Shown: positions 31,101 through 45,514, numbered from the stretch's first letter. The stretch: 64,000 nt of DNA from Phylloscopus collybita (GCA_027886175.1 JAJNNQ010000075.1:33200501-33264500), one strand, 5' to 3'. Translations and numbers: made by a program. Notes: generated by a model from the letters alone, not told the origin.

Positions 31101-34100
31101 TTTTCCAGCTTGTTTCTGGGGAAGCAGTGATTGCCACTACAAAACAAGGCTAGAAGTTACACCTGTGTCTTCATCTACATCTACTTACAGGTGCACACAC
31201 ACATACATGCTTTATGCTCTTTTACTCATGCATTTAAAACTTAGTACACTTATTTTCTCATCAGGTGAGAGCAAACATATTAATGCTTTGCAATCTGCAG
31301 TTCAGATGAAAAATACAGGCTTGTATTCAGAAGCAAAAATTGTAACCCTGAATATTGTCAATACAAGCAAATAAAATCCTGTTGCCTTTGGAAGAGTGAC
31401 ACTGACGTAAGACTACACTTGCAGTACTAAAAATATTTATTTACTGCTTTTCCTAATCCTTTAGGGAAGCTGTGCCCGAGTACCCAATGCTACTGTGAGA
31501 GAAACATGGCCACTTTTGTCCTCTAATACTTTTTTACTTTCTCCTGAAGCCTAATACATCAACATACTTGATGGTGGTCTGTTCCCCTTTCTGTGCTCAG
31601 CTGTGCTGAGCAGGCTCAGGAAGATGTCCAGGTCCCAAATTTTGCTATGAAAATCTTGAGGGCAAACTCTATGGCATTTTCAGGTTGTACTTAGTATCAT
31701 CTTTTTGCTATTTATATTTCTCTTTGCCAGTTTTACACCCTCTGCAACTTTCTACAGAGATAAAAATGCAACCAGGAAGAGAATGAAAATGAAAAGACTC
31801 AGAGAAGTGTTTAAAGTTATGGAAACTTCGTTATGAAAAAATGTAACTAAAGGAAAGAGAGAAAGGAGGCAATGAAACAAATGGCACAGATGTGAGAAAG
31901 GCACGTCCATGTACAAGTCTGTGCTGATTAAGCTAATCAGGTTCAGTTAAATCCTTGTATAGGCACTTCTAGGAACAGTGATACATATACAAACAAATTA
32001 ACAATCTCTGTCAGTACTTGGGTCACTATAGCATGAACCAATGTGCTTTTCAGCAAGTACGCAACAAATCACATCAGTGCCCTTTCAGAGAAACCTAGGG
32101 GCTTAACTTCACAAGAGCAATTAAAATAATCCATACCTATCGTGCTGCACAACTTAAGATACCTCAGGTTCTTTGGAGACCTAATGCTGGGCTTCTGGGT
32201 CTGCTCAGTTGTCACCCTGTCTGTGTTGCACTAATTGCTTGAGATCCTGCCTTTTAGCTAAAGCTGTTTGGGAGATGCAAAACAGGCATGATTCTCCAAA
32301 GGACTCCAATTTGTGAGGCACACACTGTTCATGGAAAATTCATGGGATGCTGGGGATCCATCAGAAACTGGAAGTCTCAATTTCAACGGTTCCTCTTCAT
32401 GATGACATTTGGAGCTCCAGCTCCAGTCCCAGGAGTGCTCCTCAGTCACCAGGCAATGGTGACAAGAGGTTAAATACATCTCTCCTAGGAAAGTTGGTGC
32501 AGGCAAAGATCCATATGCAGGAGTAGGGGGGGAGCTTAGTTCTGCAGTTTAGATCACTTGATGTGGTGATGGGCTGCTGGCATTCTTGAGACATTTTTGC
32601 TTCTTATCAAACAAAAATTTTGGGATAAAGTAGAAAGAGCCTAAGAGCAAGCACTGAGACTGAGAACATGACTTCAGGCTCCAAGCATCTGTTTCTCAGA
32701 GAAGACTGACTGTATTTGTGTTTGTGCAAGAGACAGCTATCTGGGGGATCCATCCCCTTGTCATCTACTATAAGCTGTTATCATTTCCCCTTCCTCCCAG
32801 AACTCATGCTGGGAGGAAAAAAACCTACCCCACAGATTGTAGGTGTCAGATAATACTTAGCAAATTCTGTTCCCAGAGCATTCTAACCTAAACCCCCTTT
32901 ATTGCCTTTTGTCTTGGAGAATAAAACTTTTCTCAAAGCACCCTTCACCACTCAAATGCACAGGAGGAGTCATGTGTACTCTGTGACTGTTTGGGAAGTT
33001 TCAGGCTCCCATCTGAGTGGCTTAGTATTTTCTGATTACCTGTTAGAGATGACTCACAACATTGTGTAAATCTTGGTATTGTTACACGACTTATTTTGTC
33101 ACTCAACAACCCAGGAAGGAGACAGGAAAGCAGCACTTCAGCTCTGCTCCTGAGTTTCAGCTATTTGATCAGGAGTCCTTCCTTAAGGCTGGTGCTTGCA
33201 AAGTTTCACAAAAGCTGTTGTTTTTTTATAACTGTAATTGTAAGTCTACTTTGACCTATCATATCTAAACATATTTTTAAAAAATGTTCTTAGGGCTAAA
33301 TATATAAATGATTCTTTCTTTCTTTTTCTGATAAAAAAGAAATTTTCCACCTATGTAAAAATTCTTTGCTTATTTAGCTAAGGGCATAAACATTCCTTTG
33401 GGAGGTCTAAACTAAATGAAGCTATAGATTTCAGAGCTGGAGACTTAATAATTCCCTCAGCTGTTTGCTCAAAGGCACAGGACCTCCTTGAGCAGAGGCT
33501 ACACTTTGCCAAATTCATTGAATGAAAGCTAAAAAGACCCTGATCCACTCAAACACAGAAACAACTTGTCATTACTTGCACTGTCAATACCTGAAAACAT
33601 GTGACCTTTGCTGCTGGCAAAGTAACATCTTATAGCCCAGAGGTACATCAAATGAGCTTAACACAGAGTCAGTTTGACACTAACATTAATCTAGGGCTTG
33701 TGGACTTAGGAGAATCACAAATTTTCTTTTATAGCTTGAAGCAGATCAAACATCTCTCTTTATCAAAATAGTTTTTGAGTTTTCTCTGCAGTTTTAACAG
33801 CATATATTATTCTGCTGCTCATTAACCCCTTGCTTAGTTTGCTAGCATCCATAAAATTACATTCAGTGAAATGGTTGTATTTCAATGATGGGTGTAATGA
33901 TCCCTCTTGTTTTCTTCATATAGTGAAGTAACAATGCAACATGAAAATGTTTTACTTTATTTATACTTACAGTAAGAGGACCTGCCTACAAAAAAAAACA
34001 ACCCCAAACCCTAGACAGTGAAACATTAGAGCCAGAAATCTCTTATGCTGGGTTTTAGACAGAAAGTGCACCTATTTCAAGTTTGCATTTTAAAACTGAT

Positions 34101-36730
34101 CTATAGAACTACTTTGCTGCTATTCAATATACTGATAAAGAATGCTCATAACCTATTATCTTACAACCGAAAATTCAGTTTGCAAAGTGATGCTTTCTTG
34201 ATCAGCAGTATTTGCTTAGTGAATAGCAAATTTAGAACTAATGCAAGAGCAAAAACAGAAGTCCTCCAAAGATAGATGTTTCATTCAGCTGTTATAATGG
34301 TGATAATCTAATGAGTAACTCTACATAGGACATCTAAAGTTTGGAAGCAGAAAACTTTTTCTTCAGAAGTATGTTTAATGTAGCCTATCTACCTTTAGTA
34401 GTAGTGATTTAGATAGATTTAGATAGAAATTATGTTTGTAAACTTGCTTGCAGGGGCTGTATACTTTTAGCATTGACTGTAACCACCCTGAACCATGAAA
34501 GACATGGAACCTTTATGATACTGGTCATGTGACAGAGTTGCACATTAATAAATATCACCACAAATCTTTCAGAAGTCAGTAGAACAGTAGAGCTGTTCTA
34601 CCTTTGATATGTTCCTGGAATGAGACAGATCCATTCACTTCTCTTTTACCACCATTTTTCCCACGTGTAAGTATCGCTGTATTATCTATTTTAGTTAAAA
34701 TCCTTTGAATTAATAGTTAGATCTTTGTCAAAGCTGTGTTTCAGCATCATGCTTCACTTTAACCTCTCCTTATTTTAATCCCAGCCTATGGTGTGTGTCT
34801 GATATAATATTCCTATATTCACACTGGAAGAAAAGTCTCAACAGAGATTTTTCTCAACACACCCAGCAGAAAATTGACATGCACCTGAGAATCAGACCAT
34901 GCATTTTGATGTTGGTACTATAGCAGTTGGTACTAGATAGAAGGAAAAATAAAAATCACCACTTCCACCCCAAAATATTCTTAGAACATGTATCTTCTTT
35001 TATATGGTTAAAAATTCATCATGGTCCTGATGAGTACTTTGAGGCATAAAATATATCCACTATGTTCTAAACATGAGAGAATATAATCCTTCTGGAATTT
35101 TAAGTGTAACCTAAGCATTAGGCTGCACAAACAGGGGGATATCTATGAATTTAGCTAAATCACAACTGAAATTCCAAGTCCAAGTTTTCATAGAAAAACT
35201 GTTTTCTTTTGTTGTCTTATGACCTTTTGGATTATTTCAATAGTTATGAACAGATTTAAATATTCAGGAACACACAATGTACACAATGGTTTAATTTGGT
35301 ACCCTTTAAACTACAAAGTAGGGAAGGCCTGCTACCTAAAAGAAAAAGTTAATGTGCATATGAGAATCTAAAAACGCTGGTAAAGAATGTTTTCATTTCA
35401 GTTGCAATTACTGTGTCATCATATCATTATTTGCTTTCAATTTGTTGCATGGTTGAACATTGTCACTCAATCATGTCTCTGGCTATTTATAAATATAAAT
35501 TTAGTGACTATAAAGACCTGCTTTGTTAATCAGTGTTTATATTTTATTGCCTTAGTCATCTTAACTTACATCTCACAGGATTTCAAAATCCCACAGAATG
35601 TCTGATCACTGAGGGGTCTGAGAACGCCTTCAGTGGGAACTGCCATGGCCTGCAGCTTCCAGGATCGTTCCTGGAGATAAATACGCTCCCTGTGCGACAC
35701 GTGGCTGTTGAGCCATGAAGCCTGGGATTCCTCTGTGACATTTATGAGCATCCCATTACTTCATTACCCAAGCACTTCACAATCTTAAATGTATCTCTCT
35801 TGTGAGGTGGTGAAGCAATGATTTCCCTGTGGCATTGGCTGTAGCACTGACACACAGGAAGTCTTGCCCAGAGTGAGAAGGTGGAACTAGATTCCTCTAA
35901 ATACCAGCTTATACAACTAACTAGGGCACCAGTTTTCTCACTGCAATGTAGCCCCAAAGCAGCTGAGAAGGGGATGATATCTTACTTAGAGAGCCTCGTA
36001 CACACTCTTATATATTAGGAACCACAAAACTGGCTGGATACCAATGAATTTTTCTTCCACATGAGGAATAAAGTGTGAAACATGGTTGAATTCTTCCCCA
36101 GAAGTAATCTGTTCCTTAGGTGAGACCTTGCACTTCCCTTGTACCTGATCTAATCTACTGTTCTACTGAGTTTTGAAAAGACACAAACGTACTCTTACTA
36201 CATGTGCCACAGATAATAAGCCATTTTCTTCCTCCTTCTGGGAATAGATTGAGGAGGCAGTAGGGAAAATGATTACAACTTGAGGCAACAATAAGAAATG
36301 TTGTCTTATATCTGTAAAACTGCAAGGCAACAACAAATGCTGGAAAGTTTTACCATTAGTGTTTCTTGGCCCTGAGTCAGTAAGCTGCTTCACTGCTATG
36401 TCAATAGCACATATACTTACATAAACACATGTCCAAATACTTTTCTCACTGCAAGTAGATTTAAGCAGTTGCAGATTCATAATTTTTTTCTGGATGTCCA
36501 AAAAAGTCCTCTGTGAAGAAATGTCAGTCTTAACCATATACCTCACTCAAAAAACATTTACAGTTTTAATACTACTTTATCTCACCACTTATGTGACATT
36601 AGGCAGTTCTGCCTGTTTGCATGGTTTTGCAAACAGTTTTCTTCTGTCGTTTTGGTCTTAATATGTAAAGTCACAAAAGAGTTTCCTTTCTGGTATTCTT
36701 TTCTTCCTTTCCCAGACTATATCATGTGAT
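22158..36730. other. Long gene-free AT-rich stretch
   Basis: About 14.5 kb with no recognisable exon, RNA gene or transposon. It contains a T19 run at 24224-24242, A runs near 27041-27052, and many short ORFs that lack splice borders or family features. Short conserved non-coding elements cannot be excluded without alignment. Confidence 0.5.
24224..24242. repeat. T19 homopolymer
   Basis: Nineteen consecutive T. It has no accompanying retroposon body that I recognise. Confidence 0.95.
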
Positions 36731-37531
36731 CCTAGTTCCCGTGTGAACCTCGTGAAGATCAGCAAGGCCAAGTGCAAGGTCCTGCATGTGGATCAAGCAC
36801 AGATATGGACAGGGATGAGAAACAATTGAGAGCAGCCATGAAGTTAAGACTTGGGTGTTGGTTGACAAGAAGTTCAGCATAATCCAGCAATGTGCACTTA
36901 GAACCCAGAAAGCCAACTCTAAACTGGGCTGCATCAAAAAGAGAGTGGTCAGCTTGTCGAGGGAGGTGATTTCACCCCTCTACTCCACTCTTGTGAGACC
37001 CCACTTGGAGTGCCACATCCAGCTCTCGGTGTTCTCAGCACAATAAGGACATGGAACTGCTGAAGCACATCCACAGGAGGGCTATTTAGATGATGAGAGG
37101 GCTGCAGCACCTCTCCTCTGATAACAGGCTGAGACAGCTGGGGTTGTTCAAGCTGGAGAAGAAAATGCTCCAGGGTGATGTTAGGGCAGCCTTTCAGTAC
37201 TGAAGAGCAGGAAGGGGACAATTTAGAAGGACATGTAGGGATAGAACAAGGAGGAATGGCTTTAAAAAACAAAAGGACTGATTTAGATTAGATATTAGGA
37301 AGAAATTCTTCTCCATGAGGGTGGAGAGGCACTGGAAGAGGGCTCAAAACAGGTGACTCACAGAGAAGCTGTGGATGCCCTATCTCTGGAAGAGTTCAAG
37401 GCCAGCTTGGATGGGGCACTGAGCAACCTGGTCTAGTGGAAGATGCCCTGACCAGGGTGGGGATTTTGATCTAGATGATCTTTAAGGTGTCTTTCAACCC
37501 AAACCATTCTATGATTAAGATTCTATAATAG
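36731..37531 (+). mobile_element. CR1 LINE, 5'-truncated, sense
   Basis: It starts in the last part of the CR1 reverse-transcriptase ORF (aaggccaagtgcaaggtcct) and ends in a CR1 tail, accattctatgattaagatt plus ctata, the usual CR1 3' microsatellite. Plus-strand translation shows CR1 pieces such as LVDKKFSIIQQCALR and SREVISPLYSTLVRPHLE at 36855-37046, then stops and frameshifts. It is a dead copy. Confidence 0.95.
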
Positions 37532-40089
37532 TTAAAATGCAAATTATTTCATAGGGCTACTTTGCATTTTTGCAAGAAAAACGTTGAGATACTTCTGAAT
37601 CAAGTTACTGGCAGTAGAAGTGTATGGCTGAAAAAAATCACAGCTCTTCTTAAATGTTCATCTGATGGGAAATACTTGGGAGGGGGTAGAGGAAATAATG
37701 ACACACACAATTCTTCTACAAAATTCACCTTAAAAACATTTCTTACCTGAAATATTAGAAGCATTTTTATCAGACTGTACATGTCTTATTTTGGTTATAA
37801 CCTTGCATGGTTATATTTCTCCAGTAAGTAATGACTGATACTCAACAGGAAGGAAGGGACTTGGCTCTTACAGGAAAAAAACCCACCACCCAAATGTAGG
37901 AAAAGGTCCATAAATACTTCCAGAGACTAGCAATTTGACAGCTTGATCTTGAAACCCTAAGAGCAAACTTAGAAAAAAGTTCCTGCCTTCATTTTTGGTG
38001 CAGGTTGGAAAGGAAGCTGTTTGGATCTCTTTTAGTGTTGCCCGTGTCTCCGAGCACAGCGCCCACCAAGCTGCTGACCGCCTGTTCCTCATTAAGGCAT
38101 GCGGCGCAGAGAAATGCGCCCGTAAGAAAAGCAGCGAAGCAACACAATCAGCAGCTGAGAACCCCTTCCCACTAAGTAGCAGGAGGAAACGAAGGAGAAA
38201 AACCTCATCCTTTCTCTTTGCATCTCTACTGGTGTGAACTAATTTAATAGGGATGAGCAGCCACAAAGGCAAACAAGTTAAGTGACATGTGGTAGGTTAC
38301 GGATATACGAAAAATGAAGCCAAGAATCTTCATTTTCACAGCTTCTAAAGGGAAAACTCCGAGATCACAGACCTTCTACTGTATTGACAGTCTGCAAAAA
38401 AATTCCCCCTAGATCTTAATCAACATATATAGAATATATAGGGAAACATGGGAAAGGCTTATGTGTGAGAGTGTGATGGGAAAGGAAAATTAATGGGAAA
38501 GGCTCTTGTTTACCAGGTCAGACCAGAACTGTGATGTAGGCAAGAAAGTCACAAAACAGAGAGGAAAAGAAAGGGCAAATTTGTGCACTTTTCTAATATC
38601 TCATTTTATCAGCTGTGATTATTATAGTTAGAAATCATTTACCCTCATGCATTTAGGGGGAACCCCCCCTCCCCCCCCCTTATCTTTCAGCTTCTATATA
38701 ATCCACCTTTTCTAACTGAAAAACTTGACAAAATGAGAGGAAAAATAATCAGTTTTATTGGCAAAAGTGGAATATGCTACTCAGAGAACTAAGGTCACTG
38801 ATGGTGGGGATCACACAGGGGGTATGCAGAAGTGACTAGCTGCTTGTCACACTTGTTGGCAGATAATCTTTCTGTGGGTGCATGTCTGAACTTGTATAGG
38901 CATGCAATACAGAGATGCACCTCTCTGTTAGAAGACATTCCCTAAAGAACCTCCCTATTTTTGATAGTTAATTCCTTGTCACCTTTTAGCAGGAGAGAAA
39001 GAAAAAACCTCTAGACAAGGAAATGACAAGACTCTGGCTAGAGAAAAGCTAATTACAGATTCCACATGACTTAGCTGCATCCTGTGTAGACAAATAATAA
39101 CTACAAAGTATCACAGCACAAAAAACAGGAACTCTGTGAAAGAAAAGACTGTAGCTCCGCTGTACACCTGCAAGCAGGACTCCCAGCAATACTTTACTGA
39201 TGGGCCCTCAGTGTGCAAACATTAAAATGAAGGGTGATGCAGTGAACTGCAAGAAAATGCTACATGCTCTAATGCTCTGTGTGTCTGTTCCTCAGCTTCC
39301 CAGCTTCTGCTAGCAAACTGCTGACTGTTGGGATTTTTCTGAATTATGCTGTGAGACCCATCTGACCATCCACCCCGGCTTCTCTTGGAGACACTGCTGG
39401 TCAGCCCTGTACTCTTGACCCCATGCAAGCTCACTCTCTTAAGTCCTGTAATTTGCAAGCTTCTCCAGCTCCCATTTCAAGATCATGCTCATTTCAGTTG
39501 GACTGTAATGGGTTTTTCAAGCTCTTTCAATTCCCAAAAAATAAACTGGGAACCCTATATATGTATTAGGAACTGGGACTGGGATACATATGTGGGTGGT
39601 AATGAAACTACACTTCTAAAAATCTGACCCCCAGAGTTCAGTTGAATTCAACTTAACAGAAGTTGCCTCCTGGAATGTCAGTGGATAATGTGCCAGGAAA
39701 GTCTTTGCACTGAGAGTGTCATTAATAGATTATATACATAAGAGACATGATTTTTAAGCTTCAGGTCAAAAAGTTGCCTTTGCATTTTTCTTGGAACTTT
39801 CCAACTATTTTATCCATGGTGCAAGTGATAACACTTTACTTCATAATAAATATTCTAGAGGCATTCCAAATAGTGACAAATATGAATTACATTTATGTAC
39901 ATTCACAGTTATACGTTCATTGTATGAGACCCTATGACCCTAAATCTGCAGAGAAAAGGTATGTTTATAAACTTCTCTTGTAAAATCTCTAGAACAGCAG
40001 ATGATGTAGTCAATGAAGAGTGAACCACTGAAGTTTCACATAAACAATGGACAAACAATGTCCAAGCTTTTAAAAAAATAAAAATTAAC
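37532..40089. other. Unassigned DNA with a small CpG-richer patch
   Basis: Mostly AT-rich without genes. At about 38040-38150 there is a patch with roughly eight or more CpGs (cgagcacagcgccc, gcggcgcagagaaatgcgcc), unlike its neighbours. A C-rich run is at 38663-38679. The 134-codon minus-strand frame over 37868-38272 has no recognisable features. Confidence 0.5.
38663..38679. repeat. C-rich low-complexity run
   Basis: C7-T-C9, next to a G5 run at 38656-38660. It is simple sequence only. Confidence 0.9.
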
Positions 40090-40370
40090 CTTTGGATCTG
40101 CAAAAATTTCTTGGAATTCTTCCAATATAACATCCCTCCTAAGATCATTTGGGTTTCCTGCCTTTGGTAGACTGGGAACCTGACCAAAAGGATCACTTGT
40201 CATTTCATTGAGCAGGACTGAAAGGTATGGCAAATAATAATTCAACCCATTCTCTTCATCAAAATCAAGAACACTCATCCATATCATATTATTTAATAAA
40301 TTCCACTTCTCTGGAAATCTGTGGCATGCATTTTCTTGGCCTTAGTCTGGTTAACCCCTTCAAGAGCAAC
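40090..40370 (-). pseudogene. Unrecognised coding-like exon, apparently frame-broken
   Basis: Read on the minus strand, the 281-nt segment has an acceptor-like TAATTTTCCTAG|GTTGC (40371/40370) and a weak donor-like CCAAAG|GTTAAT (40090/40089). The first part reads VALEGVNQTKAKKMHATDFQ and then stops. From about 40320 another frame opens, EKWNLLNNMIWMSVLDFDEE, and continues with peptides such as YYLPYLSVLLNEMTSDPFGQ and DLRRDVILEEFQEIFADPK. The amino-acid mix (balanced, with W, D, E and P, and little low complexity) is much more protein-like than other local ORFs. A one-base change near 40305-40320 would separate the halves, hence 'pseudogene'. I do not recognise the family. It could be a lost gene's exon, a retrocopy or an old DNA-transposon ORF. 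The frame alone does not prove coding. Confidence 0.35.
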
Positions 40371-40509
40371 CTAGGAAAATTATAGATAAACCTATAGATA
40401 AACATAGTAAAAATTCAGATAAAGCTGGGAGAGAAAATTAAGATGGAGATTAAGTTAATTACTGGATCACTGGTATAGGACAACCTGGATATTCTGATAT
40501 GATGCACGC

Positions 40510-40525
40510 AAAAAAAAAAAAAAAA
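40510..40525. repeat. A16 homopolymer
   Basis: Sixteen A in a row, about 140 bp from the coding-like segment at 40090-40370. It is not obviously a retrocopy tail, because it lies on the 5' side of that segment's strand. Confidence 0.9.
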
Positions 40526-43500
40526 TCTGCTTTATATGGGCCCATTATGCAGCCACACATCTGGAGGGAAAATAAAGCAGATTGAATAATCTTATGTTAA
40601 TTCCAGTAATTATGAAACATTATCTGATGATCTGGAAATTTAGATATTTTGTAATTAAAATAAACTATGAGCTAACATGTCAGAGAGTAACTGGTTCCAA
40701 GAATATTCTATACAAAGACTTGCATGTGAAATAAATTTGATGTATACCAGCTGTCTTTCACTGCTAGCAATGTCTTGATTTTAAGTCCAAATTTACCTCT
40801 GCCACACATATACCTGCTATTAAATCACATACATTTGCAAATTGTTTAACCAGAAATACTTTATGTAAATGAGGTGACAGAAAATAATACAGCTGAAGGA
40901 AAAAATGAATCTCAGAGCATTTCAAACTTCCTGTTCTGTGTTCTGTCATGTGGCTTTATATTTTTATTTGTTAAGCTGAGATGTATGATTTGATACTCAG
41001 TCTATTGCCATAATTCCCACATCACGAGGTTACCACACAACTTGCTATGAGTTCCACCTAAAAGTCAGCCAGACTTTGAAAGCACATTACTACCACAGAT
41101 ATTTTGGAATTGCTTTGGCAGAGTCCATAAGAGAGCCTGCATAATGCTTTTTCTTTACCATGACCAGCTGCATACGGTGAGATTAGGTTCAAGTTTTCAT
41201 AATCGTCATGTTCACATAAACAAGGAAAAATTCCAAACCATTATTTTTGCTCAATGTATATCTTACCCTGCAGGAAAACTGCACTTTTATCTTGACATAA
41301 CTGAAGCCTATTAAATATTCCTTTTCGTAAACTCAAGACAGGCATACATTTTTTCACAGGATATTATTCAATAACCACAAAACATAGAATTCCTGGATGT
41401 CTTCAAAATTAGAAAGTTAGTAGTAGCAAACTTTGGATTGAAAAGCTATCTGTGTAATCATTTACTGGGTTACTAAAATGTGAAGGGTCCTTGGGTTAGT
41501 CTTGAGCCTTTAAAGTTTGGCAGAATAGAACCTCCAGAAGATTTACTACAGCTTAATTATTGACTTGACATAATACTTAAACTATGTAGCACAAACTGAT
41601 GGCTTAGTTGGTTTAATTAATTACTGAATACACATATCATTTTTGTACCTTTGAAAACTTCCTGAAGTTAATGTGCCTTGGTTAATTTTCATAGCATTGG
41701 ATAGAAGTCTGTATGTCTTGCTCAGTGAATTTATTATGGGCAAAACCTGCAAAAAGGGGAGAACACATTAATACTTATAACTACTGGGAGTCACATAGTT
41801 GTAATGTAAGCTCTGTTAATAGTGGGTTTAGAATTTGTTTGCAAAATTTAACTTTTTAATTCCTATTTACTTTGCTGAATAACTCTGAAGAACCAAGTTT
41901 ATCCACATATAATTACCTTGCTTTCAAGTTAGCATGTTGTTATAGTTAAAATAATTGAAAATTAGAGGCTTAATATACCCAGATTCTAATGAACAGTTCA
42001 AATATCTAGATATCCATCACCAAGTTCTATAACTTGTCAGGATATTTTCTGAGAATATGTGTAATATTTTAATTGAAATTTCTGTTTTGGAGATACTTTT
42101 CTTAGCTTTCATAATTGTTCATTTGTCCTTTACTAAAATAGGATAATATTGAAATCATATATAAATTAGCACAAATTATTCCATTTTGTCTTTAGGCATC
42201 TGAAATGTAGCAACCAGTATCTGCTTTATTAATCTGAATTCCTTTCTCTTCTTCTTCCTTTGATAAAAAACAACTGGTTAATATCTACTTTCTCTGCTTC
42301 TGAACTAAGCTACTATTAAGATTCTAGATCTCATAGGTGATTTCAGTTGGGAGAAGTTTTCCCTGACAGAAAAAAAGAGCTTTGCTTCATTTATTTTTGT
42401 GAACACAAGAAACATTTTGTTGACATGAGCCATAGTTTCAGTCTCAACTAAGCACTCGCTGACAGAAGAGCCACCACCTTCCCCCACTGTCCTGGCAGTG
42501 AGTCTCACATGTGATGTCCTGCATGTGTCAGCACAGACACTCCTGGGGCTGAGGGGAGCCAGGTGAAAGAACTAATCTGTCCAAGCACTAACCATGCCAG
42601 CCAAAATCATTAGAGCAAACCAGCAAGCAAGATTATTTTTCAGATGGGTCAGCTCTTTCACTTAGCTCCCTGTGCTGTCACACCGGTTCCAGTGCTCTCA
42701 TAAGAAAGGAAGAGAAGCAGGGGTCACCACACCAGAAGTCAGCATGTGCAGCTTGAAGCCTTCACCTTGAACACATGGGTACTGAAACCACCAGAAAACG
42801 CTATCTTGCCTCAAAGTCAGCCCATCAGTTAAAAGGGCATCTCTCTAGACTTTCTCTTCCTCTGTAGTGAAGTCTCTTTGTCTGTCAGTCTGTCTGCTGC
42901 CCTTCTCCAGGATCTCTCTCCATCTGGTGCACCACCCTTTTGGGAAGAGCAGCCAGCCCGTGGCTGCCCAATGCTTGCGCACTCTTGAACAGCTCAGAGG
43001 GCTGACTTTGGTTTTGGAACAGTCATTCTTTACTGTTTCTTACAGCTATTAGTAAGGGCAGTGAGTGCCTCCCTTTTGAGGCTGGTGAGTGCAGTTAGAT
43101 TCTACATTTGAGAACTTCTGAAAGGTCAAACTGAACCTTATTAGGAAAGCTCTGGTGACTTGCACAGACACCAGCAATGCGAACAATGAACACAGATGGG
43201 GAGCATTATTTCAGTCACAGCTGGGTACCTGGGACCAAAAAAAAAAAAGAACCCAGGAAAACTGGGGCATTTATAGCTCCCAGGGAATGGAGTGGGAGAA
43301 AAAAAAAGAAAGAATCAATTCTCCCTTCAAAAATCCAAAACTGGAGATAGTATAAATCAAAATTGAGGAGCCTGAAAAACATACAAGCCTAATATGCTGC
43401 TACAAAATGAAATGTAACCTTTTCTTCTCTAATGCAGAGCAGGTTAATACAGTGGCATAAACAGTGGACTCATTGTCTCAGTTAATTGGAAAGGATTGTG

Positions 43501-45514
43501 AATTTAAATCGTCAGGTTTTAGGCAGCCAAGATTGTGAAGGTCTGAATAAGTTCAAATCAAAAGCTGACAGTATTTGGGAACTTAACAGATTACCTCATA
43601 GTTATTAGTATGCCATAAATAAGTACCTGCAGTATTATAATCCTCTAAATCTTACCTTTTTCTTATGCAAGGAAGAAATATTATCATTATTTTTCCACTC
43701 TCAGTTCAGTCTCTTTTTTTTCTGTAATAAATAAACCAATAGAAAATTACAACAATTTCTAAGCAATAAACTTAATAACATTTTGAAAGAAAAAAAAACC
43801 CAAACAAATCACTTTACCTGTACATTACTTCTAGGAGTAAATCCCAGCACAGCAAGAAAAACATTGCATACAGGAATGTTTTTTGAGCTGTCCCATAGAC
43901 TTCACTAGGACCATTGTCTCAAATTTCAGCAGGGAGCAGTTACAGCAAAGTACATTGGTACCTCAATTTTCTCCATTTATAAATAATTCTTTCTCTTATT
44001 TAATTATTTTCTTGGGAAGCTTGTATGGGCAGTATACAGTATCTACAGAGGGTAATAGCTCTCCAAAGCTGCTTCTGCAGGTAGAAAGCAGAAATCCAGC
44101 AAGACTTACTTAGATTCCAGCCAGTAAGTTCAGTTAAGCCTGCTTCCCATTAAATCAAAATACAAACCAATGTGCTGTTAGGTTTTCAGTTTGGTAGTGG
44201 CTTTGAAAACTAGTAGGTCTTCTGCAATTTTACCTTGAAAATTTAAGCTCAGAATCTATACTGAACACTCTTAATGTTTAAAAAATATACAGGCATGAAA
44301 TAACTAAAGAAGTGAAAATGAATGTTATTATTCTATTACATATTATGTGGCTTTGGATCTCTTTATTTGAAAGATCAGTTTGTCCAGCTTCTAATAATGT
44401 ATTATTTTTGTTGTTTAAGTTCCAATTTTTCAGCAGGGCAGTAATTGTTAAGATACTCAGACTGAAGGGTTTCTTTGACATTGTCACCAGCTCCTATTGA
44501 ACCTTAATGCTCATCATTAATGTCATATTAAGTTATATACGAAGTTATAAAGAAGACTTGTCTTTCGTTCCAGATACCCTCAGCACTCTTGGGCATGTAT
44601 ATTTCTTGGGCTGAGAGGTTAGGAATTAGAAGGCAGCACTCCCACAGTCAATGACCCTCAACACAACTTGTCTGTCCCAATGGCCACACAAGCTCTCCTT
44701 TGACCACATCAGAGGAGCCAGCAATGCTCTGCCAACCTTCTGAGTGCCGTAACTCTCAGGTGACCAGCGCTCGGGACAGCACCAGGGCCCTTCCCACAGG
44801 AGCTGGTTGAGTGAACAGTAGTGTTAGAACAACTTTTTTCCCCCACAGCAAAATCTATGACACAATAAAAGGCCGAGAAGTCAAAAAAAGACATTTTTTT
44901 CCACTTGCTGTATTAGCTAGACCAACCCTCATGATGTATCAGCCACCTGCTACAGTACAAGAGGATGTGAAGGAAGGATAGGTATGCAAATATTACAAGA
45001 TGATTAACCATATTATTTCTTCAATTTTAAAACATTAATGAGGTCTTACTCTGTTTTGTTACTGTTTCTTGTTGTAGATACATGGAGGGGTGGGCTGTGT
45101 TAAGGCCAGATTTTTAGCCTTAGTAATGTGAGTGAAAATCCCACAGAAAGAGTGACAGCATAAAAGTACCAAAGAATGAATTTTGGCCCTTACATTGCTG
45201 TTAAAAGGAATATTTTTTCCCTATTATTGTTGTTGTTATGGGAAACAAATTAAGCGAAGAATTTTTTGGAAGGAAAGGTCTTTCTAATGGCCAAGAATGT
45301 AATAGCAAAGAAAATAAAACAAATTATTAAGACGAAACTAAGCTAATGAAGGAAATAATGGTTAGAACATCAAATTAAACAAAAAGATGCTTAAAAAACC
45401 ATCCTCACATAATTCATGCTCACAGTCAGTAAGCTGGCTGCATGTGGAAAATAAAATCTCTTTTTTTTCATTTGTAAAAATATCTTCCTCTTTCATGAGA
45501 GATATAATTTTTTA

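Noticed and set aside
37868..38272. 134-codon minus-strand ORF
   Set aside because: Openness follows from local base composition; no recognisable motif, and borders lack coding support. The CpG patch inside it is reported separately.
40090..40370. Assignment of the coding-like segment to C8orf34, the neighbour upstream of SULF1 in mammals
   Set aside because: The peptides do not match what I recall of that protein, and the gene is far from SULF1 in human, so the assignment would be a guess.
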